DNA of 24,572 nt from a virus. Each line of letters begins with the position of its first letter. Position 1 is the first letter of the stretch. Below are positions 6,827 through 13,166 of this stretch, one piece after another. The notes under the pieces were generated by a model. It had not been told where the DNA came from, ran no database searches, and saw only the letters and a program-made list of their open reading frames with translations. The DNA lies in the IMG/VR virus record IMGVR_UViG_3300022725_000007, positions 1 through 24,572 of that record. One strand, written 5' to 3'. Both the position numbers and the translations under genes were made by a program.

Positions 6827-7777
6827 ATGAATATGAGCACCAAGCAGTTCAACGATGCCATGCAGGCATCGCTGGGCTTCGCGCAGAAGCAGACCTCGCA
6901 TATCGAGGCGGGCGTCTATCGCTTCAGGTATCCCGAACTGGATTACGCCAGCCTCATTCCGGTCGACACTTCGGCGGGAGAGTTCGTGAAGTCCGTTACC
7001 TACTACTCGATGGACGGCGCGGGCGCGGCCAAATGGCTGAACGGCAACGGCAAGGACGTGCCGGTCGTCGGGATGCAGATGGAAAAGCATGAGACGGCGG
7101 TTCACACTGCCGGTATCGGCTATTCCTATGGCTACGAAGAGGTCAATCAGGCGCGCATGCTGGGTATTCCACTCGACGGTGAAAAGGCGCGCATCGCGCG
7201 CCGTGCTTATGAGGAAATGGTCTACGATGTTGCCCTGAACGGCGATTCCAACAAGAACTTCGAAGGCCTGTACGGCTATACGGGCGTTCCCTCGGCCACC
7301 GCCACGGCGGACGGCACCGGCTCGACCGCGACGTGGTCGACCAAGACCCCGGATCAGATCATTCGCGACGTGAATGCGATCCTGACCGGCATCGTGACTG
7401 CCACGAAGGAAACTGAACTGGCCGACACGCTGATCCTGCCGACCGAGCGGTTCAACTCCATCGCCTCGACGCGCCTGACCGACACAAACATGACCATTTT
7501 GGAGTTTATCCAGAGGGCCAACGTGTACACGGCGCAGACCGGGCAGCAACTGACCATTCGCGGCAAGCGCGGGCTTCTGACCAAGGGCTCGGGCTCGACT
7601 GCGCGGATGATCGCCTATCGCCGGGCGCCGGACGTGCTGAAACTGCATATCCCGATGGTGCACCGCTTCTTCCCGGTGCAGATCGAGGGCTTCCAGTTCA
7701 CCATTCCGGGCATGTTCCGGCTTGGCGGCCTGGACGTGCGCCTGCCCAAGGCCGTCAGCTATATTGACGGCATTTGA
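6827..7777 (+). CDS. Major capsid protein (DUF2184, HK97 fold)
   Basis: The protein has 316 residues from ATG 6827, with AAGGAGG seven bases upstream; a second ATG two codons later could also be used. It has features of the DUF2184/encapsulin-like major capsid family: an N-terminal arm ending in YRFRYPELDYASLIPVDTS, then ETAVHTAGIGYSYGYEEVNQAR, RRAYEEMVYDVALNGD and FEGLYGY, then LADTLILPTERFN and the C-terminal PGMFRLGGLDVRLPKAVSY. The HK97-fold subunit builds the icosahedral shell. The gene is followed by a strong stem-loop at 7791-7815, common after capsid genes, which are the most highly expressed in such operons. Confidence 0.9.
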   Translation: MNMSTKQFNDAMQASLGFAQKQTSHIEAGVYRFRYPELDYASLIPVDTSAGEFVKSVTYYSMDGAGAAKWLNGNGKDVPVVGMQMEKHETAVHTAGIGYSYGYEEVNQARMLGIPLDGEKARIARRAYEEMVYDVALNGDSNKNFEGLYGYTGVPSATATADGTGSTATWSTKTPDQIIRDVNAILTGIVTATKETELADTLILPTERFNSIASTRLTDTNMTILEFIQRANVYTAQTGQQLTIRGKRGLLTKGSGSTARMIAYRRAPDVLKLHIPMVHRFFPVQIEGFQFTIPGMFRLGGLDVRLPKAVSYIDGI

Positions 7778-7790
7778 GCGTGTTCCGCGA

Positions 7791-7815
7791 GGGGCCGGGT
7801 TGTCCCGGCCCCTTT
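7791..7815 (+). terminator. Stem-loop after the major capsid gene
   Basis: GGGGCCGGG (7791-7799) pairs perfectly with CCCGGCCCC (7804-7812) around a TTGT loop and is followed by TTTC. The stem is strong and the U tract short, so termination is probably partial. Such hairpins often tune capsid mRNA against downstream genes and protect its 3' end. Confidence 0.65.
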
Positions 7816-7838
7816 CATGAGCGCGAAAGGATGGCGAG

Positions 7839-8201
7839 ATGAAAATCACCAATACCACGAAAGGCGATATCGGCCTGCAACCCGATCTGATCGTGCACGC
7901 CGGCGGGTCCCTGGATATCGCCAGCGAGACGCTGACCTGGGCAAAGGCCCTGCCGAGTGTGAAGCATCACTTCGTGCTCGGTCATCTGGTTGAGGCCTCT
8001 TCGCCGGCGCCAAAGCCCGCCAACCCCGACCGCGCGGCCATCATTGCCGGCATCATTCGCGGGCTTGGCGGGGATGACTTTACCAAGGGCGGCAAGCCCG
8101 AGGTGAGCGCGATCAACGCGGCGATGGTCAGGGATGCCGAGCCGGTCACCGCCGCCGAGCGTGATGCAGTCTGGGATAAGATGGAGGATGAATATCAATG
8201 A
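7839..8201 (+). CDS. Phage head-region protein of unknown function
   Basis: The protein has 120 residues from ATG 7839, with AAAGGA about 7 nt upstream. It begins MKITNTTKGDIGLQPDLIVH and has a proline-rich linker (SSPAPKPANPD), then a helical second half (DRAAIIAGIIRGLGGDD followed by AERDAVWDKMEDEY). I do not recognise a named domain. The N-terminal beta-rich part resembles small proteins located just after the capsid gene in several siphoviruses. Its stop overlaps the next start (ATGA), so it belongs to the head-completion operon. A role in head or neck assembly is inferred from position only. Confidence 0.7.
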   Translation: MKITNTTKGDIGLQPDLIVHAGGSLDIASETLTWAKALPSVKHHFVLGHLVEASSPAPKPANPDRAAIIAGIIRGLGGDDFTKGGKPEVSAINAAMVRDAEPVTAAERDAVWDKMEDEYQ

Positions 8202-8464
8202 GCAGCCCCCTTGCCCCCCTCGGCGCGCCTTATGGCCCATCGGCTCCGGCAACGGATTGCCTTGTGCTTTCGGCGCCTGCCTCCGATACCGCCCTCGATC
8301 CGCCCGCCCGGTCTTTCAAGGTGCTGACCAACGGGACCGTCAGTGTCACGACCTTGCAAGGCAACGACCGGACGTGGGCCGAGACCGCGGGTACTATTGT
8401 GCCGCTTTCCATCACGACCGTTCTGGCCGCGACCACGGTCGATCTGCTTCTGTTCCGGGATTGA
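8198..8464 (+). CDS. Small virion-associated protein, possibly head spike base-like
   Basis: The protein has 88 residues from ATG 8198, which overlaps the previous stop by ATGA and has GGAGG upstream. The sequence includes SFKVLTNGTVSVTTLQGND and GTIVPLSITTVLAATTVDLLL. The pattern of a small beta-rich protein with a 'G.iiPl.i..v.a..t....l' segment resembles the short 'spike base' protein family known from Rhodobacter capsulatus gene transfer agent heads. I hold this at moderate-to-low certainty because the match is by eye. It would sit on the capsid surface as a base for fibres. It could instead be another minor head protein. Confidence 0.6.
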   Translation: MSSPLAPLGAPYGPSAPATDCLVLSAPASDTALDPPARSFKVLTNGTVSVTTLQGNDRTWAETAGTIVPLSITTVLAATTVDLLLFRD

Positions 8465-8467
8465 CCG

Positions 8468-8857
8468 ATGACCGCGACGGTTGCCGGCTGGATCACATAC
8501 GCCTCTGATCGGGGCGATACCGTTGCCGATGACGCGGATAGCGCGGCGGCTCTGGTGCGGGCGCAAGACTATATCGCCTATCACTACCAGAACCGGTTCG
8601 GTGGCGCCGTGACGGTCGATGAGGATGTTCTGGACGCGGCGACCTATGAGGCGGCCAAGCTGGAACTGGCCACACCGGGCTTCTGGTCCAAGACCTACAC
8701 GCCCGATCAACAGAAGGTGTTGACCAAGGTTGGCGATATCCAGTGGACCGTGCGCGGTAACGCAAGCGGCTCCGACGCGGCCACGCCGGTTTCCACCAGG
8801 ATCGAGGGCATGTTGCGCCCCTACATGATCACCGTGGCGGGGGCCTATGTGGTATGA
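8468..8857 (+). CDS. Head-tail connector (DnaT-like / gp6-type adaptor)
   Basis: The protein has 129 residues from ATG 8468. It begins MTATVAGWITYASDRGDTVADDADSAAALVRAQDYIAYHYQNRF (given here for orientation, residues 1-44) and continues with DAATYEAAKLELATPGFWS and a C-terminal GMLRPYM segment. The helix-rich layout with 'A..aL..A..yi......f' followed by 'A.yeaA.lEl' matches the small phage connector proteins often labelled DnaT-like or gp6-like. These rings bind under the portal and begin the neck. The next gene starts inside its stop (ATGA). The role comes from pattern and position; a direct ssDNA-binding role is unlikely here. Confidence 0.7.
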   Translation: MTATVAGWITYASDRGDTVADDADSAAALVRAQDYIAYHYQNRFGGAVTVDEDVLDAATYEAAKLELATPGFWSKTYTPDQQKVLTKVGDIQWTVRGNASGSDAATPVSTRIEGMLRPYMITVAGAYVV

Positions 8858-9234
8858 GCGGCGCGGAGATTGCCGATGAGGTTGCCGCCGCTATCGCTGA
8901 GGCTGGTGCGGAGACGGGCGCGGGCGTGCCGCTCGCAGGCATTATCGTGCGCGTGTCTGGCGCGGATGAGGGGGTATATCCGCCGACGCCGGGGGTAGAA
9001 ACGGAATACGATTGCACGCTGATCTTGAGCAAGTACAGCGCGCGGGATCGCGATGGAACGAATATCACCGACCGCGACCTGAGGGCGATGATCGGCCCGG
9101 ACGCCGAGACGGAGCCGGAAAACGGCGATAAGTTGCGGGTCGGGGGCCTGACCTACAGCGTGATCAACATCACGCCGTACAAGCCGGGCGGGGTGGTTCT
9201 GTATTACATCGCTCAAGTGAAGGCTGGCGAGTAA
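8854..9234 (+). CDS. Head closure / neck protein candidate
   Basis: The protein has 126 residues from ATG 8854. It begins MSGAEIADEVAAAIAEAG and has a beta-rich middle (LAGIIVRVSGADEGVYPP) and an end with LRVGGLTYSVINITPYKPGGVVLYY. The final 'g..y.v..v.p..p.g....y...v' pattern is typical of head-closure proteins (SPP1 gp16-like), which plug the connector after packaging and carry the tail. It lies in the expected place after the connector. The next gene's ATG shares the final A of its TAA stop. The family is not certain. Confidence 0.65.
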   Translation: MSGAEIADEVAAAIAEAGAETGAGVPLAGIIVRVSGADEGVYPPTPGVETEYDCTLILSKYSARDRDGTNITDRDLRAMIGPDAETEPENGDKLRVGGLTYSVINITPYKPGGVVLYYIAQVKAGE

Positions 9235-10259
9235 TGGCCCGCGACACCCGCGCCGCCTTTTTGCGCGAGTTGGCCAGGCATGAGCCGGCTCTTGTGCGCG
9301 CCTTCGAAGAAGCCGTGCGGAGTGCCCGCGACGCCGTGGTGCTGCGCATTCTGGAAGAAGCCATCCGGCGCGGCGATATCGAGTTCGCGGTGCAGATGCT
9401 GGCCCGGCGGGATTACTTCAAGGCCCCGCTTGATCAGTCGATAATCGAGATTTTCAACGCCGGGGGGGTCTACCAGGCGAACCTTGCCCCAAAGCGGAGA
9501 GAAAATACCGCGCCCCGGCTGGCGGCGCGGTTCGACATCCTCAACGAAACGGGGATCGAGACGGCGCGGCGTCTGGCTGGCGATCTGATTACGGAAATCA
9601 CCGAAGATCAGGCAGCGATGATCCGGCAGACAATAACCGAGGGACTGAGCGAAAACAGGGGCTATGCCCGGATTGCCCGCGATCTGGTCGGCAAGACGGT
9701 CGGCGATCGGCGCGTCGGCGGAATGATCGGGCTGCACAGCCGTCAGGCAGAGGCAGTCAGGCGGGCGCGGGCAGAGCTTGAGGCGGGGGAATACGCCAAG
9801 TACCTGAGCCGATCCGGCAACATCCGAAACCAGAGCCTGGACAGGGCCGTCGAGAGGGCCATACGCACCGGCAAGCCGATGACACAGGCCGAAATCGACA
9901 GGTCCATCCGGGCCTATTCAGACGGCCTGCTGAAGCAACGGGCGCGAGTGATCGCGAGAACCGAGGGCAATGCGGCAATGAACCTTGGCCGCCGTGAATC
10001 GATCCGCCAGCAAATCGAGAATGGCGTCATTCGCGCCGATCTTGTCACCAAGACATGGGTTGCGACCCTTGGGAAATTCACCCGCGATCACCACAAGGAG
10101 CTGAACGGCACCAATCTGAAATGGGGCGAGAAATTCATTTCGCCCAAGACCGGTTTTGCGATGGACGGGCCGCATGATCCCGACGCGCCGCCCGTCGATA
10201 CGGTGAACTGCCGGTGCTTCGCGCGGATCGAGGCAGACTATCTGGCGATGGCGGAATGA
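9234..10259 (+). CDS. MuF-type minor head protein
   Basis: The protein has 341 residues from ATG 9234 (TAATG overlap). The first 140 residues are helical and charged. The second half has the Mu protein F-like domain: 'RARVIARTEGNAAMNLGRRE', then KTWVATLGKFTRDHHKELNGT, GEKFISPKTGFAMDGPHDPDAPP and the terminal NCRC motif (VDTVNCRCFARIEADY). The D/H-x-x-L-N-G block and the closing NCRC are diagnostic of this family. MuF proteins are minor head components that enter with the DNA or help portal assembly. In many phages the gene lies directly after the portal, so its place after the connector genes is a small rearrangement. Confidence 0.9.
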   Translation: MARDTRAAFLRELARHEPALVRAFEEAVRSARDAVVLRILEEAIRRGDIEFAVQMLARRDYFKAPLDQSIIEIFNAGGVYQANLAPKRRENTAPRLAARFDILNETGIETARRLAGDLITEITEDQAAMIRQTITEGLSENRGYARIARDLVGKTVGDRRVGGMIGLHSRQAEAVRRARAELEAGEYAKYLSRSGNIRNQSLDRAVERAIRTGKPMTQAEIDRSIRAYSDGLLKQRARVIARTEGNAAMNLGRRESIRQQIENGVIRADLVTKTWVATLGKFTRDHHKELNGTNLKWGEKFISPKTGFAMDGPHDPDAPPVDTVNCRCFARIEADYLAMAE

Positions 10260-10684
10260 CAAAATCCTTCTCTGCAAGCGTCAAGAATTGGTCCGACAAG
10301 GCCATTCGCAACGCCGACCTGATCGTCAGGCAATCCATTCAGGATGTTGGCCGGGAAATGACGCAGCCCAAGGACGGGTTGATGCGCGGCGCGCCCTTCG
10401 AGGAAGGTGTGGTGCCGGTTGATGAGGGCGAGTTGATCAACAGCTCGTTCGTTGACGTGGCGGGGGTGCAGAAGGTCAGGGGCGGCGGTGAGCAGCCGCC
10501 CGACTTCACGGCCGCGCTGGCGGGCTTCAAGGCCGGGGATTTCACGGTGATTGGTTTCACGGCGCCCCACGCCCGGCCAGTCGAGTACGGGCAAGGAGGC
10601 GTGCCGGGCAGGTTTTTCGTGAGGAACGCGGTCCAGCAATGGAACGGCATCGTGCAGCGAAACGCGGCCCGGCTGAAGGACTGA
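10256..10684 (+). CDS. HK97-gp10-like tail completion / neck protein
   Basis: The protein has 142 residues from ATG 10256 (ATGA overlap). It begins MTKSFSASVKNWSDKAIR and contains a helix, then DEGELINSSFVDVAG, VIGFTAPHARPVEYGQGG and a C-terminal FVRNAVQQWNGIV. The order 'L..S....' then 'Yg...a.y.E.G....G..F...a' fits the HK97 gp10 family, which lies between neck and tail terminator. It would help attach the tail to the filled head. The usual next gene, the tail terminator, appears only 2.1 kb further on, because the accessory cassette separates them. Confidence 0.75.
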   Translation: MTKSFSASVKNWSDKAIRNADLIVRQSIQDVGREMTQPKDGLMRGAPFEEGVVPVDEGELINSSFVDVAGVQKVRGGGEQPPDFTAALAGFKAGDFTVIGFTAPHARPVEYGQGGVPGRFFVRNAVQQWNGIVQRNAARLKD

Positions 10685-10717
10685 CCGAAGAAAAGTGTAG
10701 TTGACAGGGAAATATAG

Positions 10718-10746
10718 TTGACCCGGCACATACGGTGCGCTAGAAA
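10718..10746 (+). promoter_or_regulatory. Cassette promoter candidate (sigma70-like)
   Basis: TTGACC (10718-10723), a 17-nt spacer and TAGAAA (10741-10746) form a good sigma70-like promoter with 5/6 and 4/6 consensus matches. An 8-nt direct repeat TAGTTGAC at 10698-10705 and 10715-10722, offset by 17 bp, overlaps its -35 element and could be an operator pair. A promoter in the middle of a late operon is unexpected and supports an independently expressed cassette. Confidence 0.5.
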
Positions 10747-10821
10747 TTCAGGTGCCGAGAAGGCGACCCCCGAAACCGCGTCAACGGTTGATCGGGGGCC
10801 TGAACCGAAACCTGAATAGCG
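10738..10821 (+). ncRNA. Foldable leader: nested hairpins before the cassette genes
   Basis: Complementary arms are nested. CCCCCG (10767-10772) pairs with CGGGGG (10793-10798), and AACCG (10774-10778) pairs with CGGTT (10785-10789), around a CGTCAA loop. GCC (10754-10756) can pair with GGC (10762-10764). ATTCAGGT (10746-10753) pairs with ACCTGAAT (10810-10817), and CGCT (10738-10741) with AGCG (10818-10821). Together these give a three-way-junction-like fold. The outer arm overlaps the promoter -10, so the full fold would exist only in read-through RNA or DNA. The inner hairpin would be in the cassette transcript. Confidence 0.45.
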
Positions 10822-10923
10822 CAGGCCGCGGTCTGAAAGGAGCATATGCACGGTTACGGGTTGCCATGCAATCCGGTCGTTGCGCTCACAGACTTGAACT
10901 TGCGCCGCGTGGAGAAAATCACG

Positions 10924-11679
10924 ATGGCGATGAAGAAAGCAGAAAGCACCATTGAAATTCCCCCCATTCATCGGGGCGAAATCATCATCAGGATCATCGG
11001 GCAGACACCGATGTTCATGAACCGGATGGCCGCGAAGGCCAAGCAACAGCTTCTGGTAGGGGGCCGAAAGAAAACGACGGCGGACAAGGCCAAAATCAAG
11101 CATGACCCGCTGGCGGAGTATCGAGACAGCATGGAGCGATACCCCGGCGATGGCCCAACTCGTTTGGCAATGCGTGTCGTGGCGCTCAAGGCGGCAATGT
11201 GCACGGCGGCGCTGGAGACGGCGGGCATCACCAAGACAAGCGCGCAGCGTCTTCTGTTCATGCCGGGCGATCTTGTCCCGCTCTACGGCACGCCGCAACT
11301 TCGCATGGACGTGGTTCGCAGCGCGGACATCAACCGCACGCCGGATGTCAGAACGCGGGCATTCTTGCCGAGGTGGGGCGCTGAGGTCAGGGTGCAGCAC
11401 ATTCTGCCGCAGCTGCCGACTTCCAGCGTTTTGACGCTCGCCGCCAATGCCGGCATTCTCGTTGGCATCGGGGACTTTCGGCAGGAAAAGGGCAAGGGCG
11501 CGTTCGGCAGTTTCCGGGTTCTTGGCGAAGGTCAGCAAGATGACGAATGGGATGATCTGATCGAGAACCACGGCGCGACGGCGCAGGCCAAGGCAATCGA
11601 CGATCCCGAGTTTGCCGACGACGATACAGCCGAGTTGATGGAGTACTTTGGCGAAGAATTCGCGCGGAGGGCTGGTTGA
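10924..11679 (+). CDS. Cassette protein A, unrecognised; RAMP/Cas7-like features
   Basis: I chose ATG 10924 (251 residues) because GGAG lies 9 nt upstream. An in-frame ATG at 10846 has AAGGAG only 3 nt away and would add 26 unconvincing residues. I do not recognise a named family. Near the start is a predicted strand, GEIIIRIIGQTPMFMNRM, like the first strand of RAMP proteins ('i.G.tPl.m'). A lysine-rich loop follows (KAKQQLLVGGRKKTTADKAK). Towards the end AAGILVGIGDFRQEKGKGAFG looks like a glycine-rich RNA-binding loop before a strand (SFRVL). The C-terminus is acidic. These features suggest an RNA or nucleic-acid-binding protein, but it is a weak by-eye match. The gene shares one base with the next and is followed by the GGCNN array. 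Confidence 0.72.
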   Translation: MAMKKAESTIEIPPIHRGEIIIRIIGQTPMFMNRMAAKAKQQLLVGGRKKTTADKAKIKHDPLAEYRDSMERYPGDGPTRLAMRVVALKAAMCTAALETAGITKTSAQRLLFMPGDLVPLYGTPQLRMDVVRSADINRTPDVRTRAFLPRWGAEVRVQHILPQLPTSSVLTLAANAGILVGIGDFRQEKGKGAFGSFRVLGEGQQDDEWDDLIENHGATAQAKAIDDPEFADDDTAELMEYFGEEFARRAG

Positions 11680-12167
11680 TGGCACGTTTCACGAAGGCTC
11701 TGCGCCAGCGGATACTGGATGACTTCACGCGCCAGAACAACGGATGGTTCGATCCGCGCGCATTCGTGCTGCATGTGCGAGACACTGGCCCGGACCATCC
11801 GGCCTACGGCTGGTTCGAATGGGATGACGCCAAGGCGGCGGAGGAGCATCGTGTCTGGCAGGCCCGGACGTTTGCTCAGGGATTGCGTATCGAGTTCAAG
11901 GTGGAGACTGTCGAGCGCGGCTCGTTTACGGTGTCGGCACCTCAATTCGTGTCGCCCCTTGATGCGCGCGCGAGCGGCGGCGGCTACTTTCAGACCGACC
12001 CGACAGACGCGGAGCATATGGCGGAGTTTGCGAAGCAGGCCGCGCAGCATCTTCGCTGGTGGCTTCGCCGGTATGGGGCGGTTGTGGTTGCCGCCGGCGG
12101 CGATCTGGGGGCGCTGACCGATCTCGCTGAGGCGCTTGAGGGACCGAAGGGGGAAGCGGCGGCCTGA
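11679..12167 (+). CDS. Cassette protein B, unrecognised
   Basis: The protein has 162 residues from ATG 11679, whose A is the last base of protein A's TGA stop; GGAGG lies 8 nt upstream. This tight coupling implies co-expression. The N-terminal third is FDPRAFVLHVRDTGPDHPAY followed by GWFEWDDAKAAEEHRVWQAR, an aromatic-rich block. The middle is beta-rich with FTVSAPQFVSPLDA, and the C-terminal part is helical (HMAEFAKQAAQHLRWWLRRY). I cannot assign a family. There are no membrane segments, no signal peptide and no clear catalytic motif. The stop codon is followed one base later by the first unit of the GGCNN array, so the array is effectively the gene's 3' untranslated region. Confidence 0.72.
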   Translation: MARFTKALRQRILDDFTRQNNGWFDPRAFVLHVRDTGPDHPAYGWFEWDDAKAAEEHRVWQARTFAQGLRIEFKVETVERGSFTVSAPQFVSPLDARASGGGYFQTDPTDAEHMAEFAKQAAQHLRWWLRRYGAVVVAAGGDLGALTDLAEALEGPKGEAAA

Positions 12168-12700
12168 CACGGCAGGCGGGGCTTGGCCCGGCCCGGCCGG
12201 GCGTGGCGAGGCGAGGCAAGGCGCGGCAGGCATGGCCTGGCGAGGCTCGGCACGGCAAGGCATGGCAGGCGGGGCTCGGCGTGGCAAGGCAGGCGGGGCG
12301 CGGCAGGCATGGCGGGGCTGGGCAAGGCGCGGCCAGGCTGGGCGCGGCAAGGCAAGGCAGGCGGGGCAAGGCACGGCAGGCATGGCCTGGCGAGGCAGGC
12401 GGGGCGCGGCAAGGCGTGGTTCGGCTTGGCTAGGCCAAGCAGGCGGGGCGCGGCTGGGCACGGCAGGCGGGGCAAGGCACGGCTAGGCCAGGCATGGCAC
12501 GGCTAGGCAGGCAAGACAAGGCACGGCGTGGCGGGGCAAGGCAAGGCAGGCAAGGCTTGGCTTGGCTGGGCCGGGCTCGGCGGGGCAAGGCAGTCGCGGC
12601 CTGGCGCGGCCCGGCATGGCAAGGCAGGGCTTGGCGTGGCAAGGTAAGGCAAGGCAGGCAAGGCAGGGCTAGGCATGGCGCGGCTAGGTAAGGCAAGGCC
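12168..12700 (+). repeat. GGCNN pentamer array of about 105 units
   Basis: The 533 bp are built almost wholly from units GGC plus two variable bases. Nearly all 16 dinucleotides occur as the variable part (AA, AC, AT, GG, GC, GT, GA, CT, CC, TT, TC, TG, TA and others). A 4-base unit, GGCA, recurs and often comes just before GGCGG or GGCAT. Rare exceptions include GGTTC, GGTAA, GACAA and one 9-base unit near 12590. A 21-base identical segment starts at 12225 and again at 12375, exactly 150 bp apart. The constant GGC with free variable bases is unlike a simple slipped microsatellite and implies selection on the triplet and its spacing. It lies between the cassette genes and the terminator, so it would be transcribed. 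Confidence 0.95.
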
Positions 12701-12719
12701 GAAACGGTTAAATTGAAAG

Positions 12720-12747
12720 AAGGCGGCACCTTTTGGTGCCGCCTTTT
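12720..12747 (+). terminator. Strong intrinsic terminator ending the cassette
   Basis: AAGGCGGCACC (12720-12730) and GGTGCCGCCTT (12735-12745) form an 11-bp perfect stem with a TTTT loop; T residues follow (12744-12747). On the opposite strand TTCTTTC follows the hairpin, so it may act in both directions. It stops cassette transcription just before the tail terminator gene. Confidence 0.85.
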
Positions 12748-12760
12748 CATGAGGTGGCTT

Positions 12761-13153
12761 GTGTCGATAACAGACGGTCAAGCAGCATTGATCCGCAGGA
12801 TCGTCACGATGGACGATCCGCCGAATATCGCCCTGCCAAACGGGCCGGGTGTCGGCCTGCCGCGCTATGTGGTGCAGGAGGCGGGCGGATCGCAGCGCAC
12901 ATTCGACATGGCCGGGACGGTGGAGAGTTTCCCGGAAATCGTCGTGCGCGTCGAAACCGAAGATGGCGAGTACGCCACCGAAAACAACACGCTTGTCAAG
13001 GCGCTGGTGGCCCGGTTCAAGCCCGGCGCCCGCTTTGATGGCATCACCATACTGGACGCGGCCGACCCGAGGCCGCCGATCACGGGCGGGGGCATCTATG
13101 CCGTGCCGGTGATCATTCGCGGGCGCTACGTGTTCAACAGCGCGATTACCTGA
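12761..13153 (+). CDS. Tail terminator protein
   Basis: I chose GTG 12761 (130 residues) because GAGGTG lies about 4 nt upstream. An in-frame ATG at 12749 sits at the end of the terminator tract with no ribosome binding site. The sequence runs VSITDGQAALIRRIVTMDDP, then LPRYVVQEAGGSQR, EIVVRVETEDGEYATENNTL, FKPGARFDGITILDA and VPVIIRGRYVF. This matches the small alpha/beta tail terminators (lambda gpU / DUF4128 type), with 'R......v.G...g...V..P..y....' near the C-terminus. It caps the tail tube and joins it to the neck. Its place after the gp10-like gene, separated by the cassette, fits normal phage order. Confidence 0.72.
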   Translation: MSITDGQAALIRRIVTMDDPPNIALPNGPGVGLPRYVVQEAGGSQRTFDMAGTVESFPEIVVRVETEDGEYATENNTLVKALVARFKPGARFDGITILDAADPRPPITGGGIYAVPVIIRGRYVFNSAIT

Positions 13154-13166
13154 CCAGGAGGCCGTG

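Noticed and set aside
5552-7858. Long leftward open frame opposite the protease, cement and capsid genes
   Set aside because: It is the antisense shadow of GC-rich coding sequence. The forward frames encode recognised capsid-module proteins, and the leftward product has no recognisable domain.
10846-10923. N-terminal extension or leader peptide for cassette protein A from ATG 10846
   Set aside because: AAGGAG lies only 3 nt before this ATG, and the added residues show no domain character. ATG 10924 has better spacing. It remains a possible alternative and is noted in that entry.
12168-12700. CRISPR array
   Set aside because: The constant part is only 3 nt and the variable part 2 nt. There are no 25-40 nt repeats or spacers, and no cas1/cas2 nearby.
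12136-12750. Several long open frames on both strands inside the GGCNN array
   Set aside because: GGCNN units rarely create stop codons (only TAG from GGCTAGG or TAA from GGTAAGG on the plus strand), so open frames arise automatically. The predicted proteins are monotonous Gly/Ala/Arg or Pro/Leu/Ala strings with no ribosome binding site.
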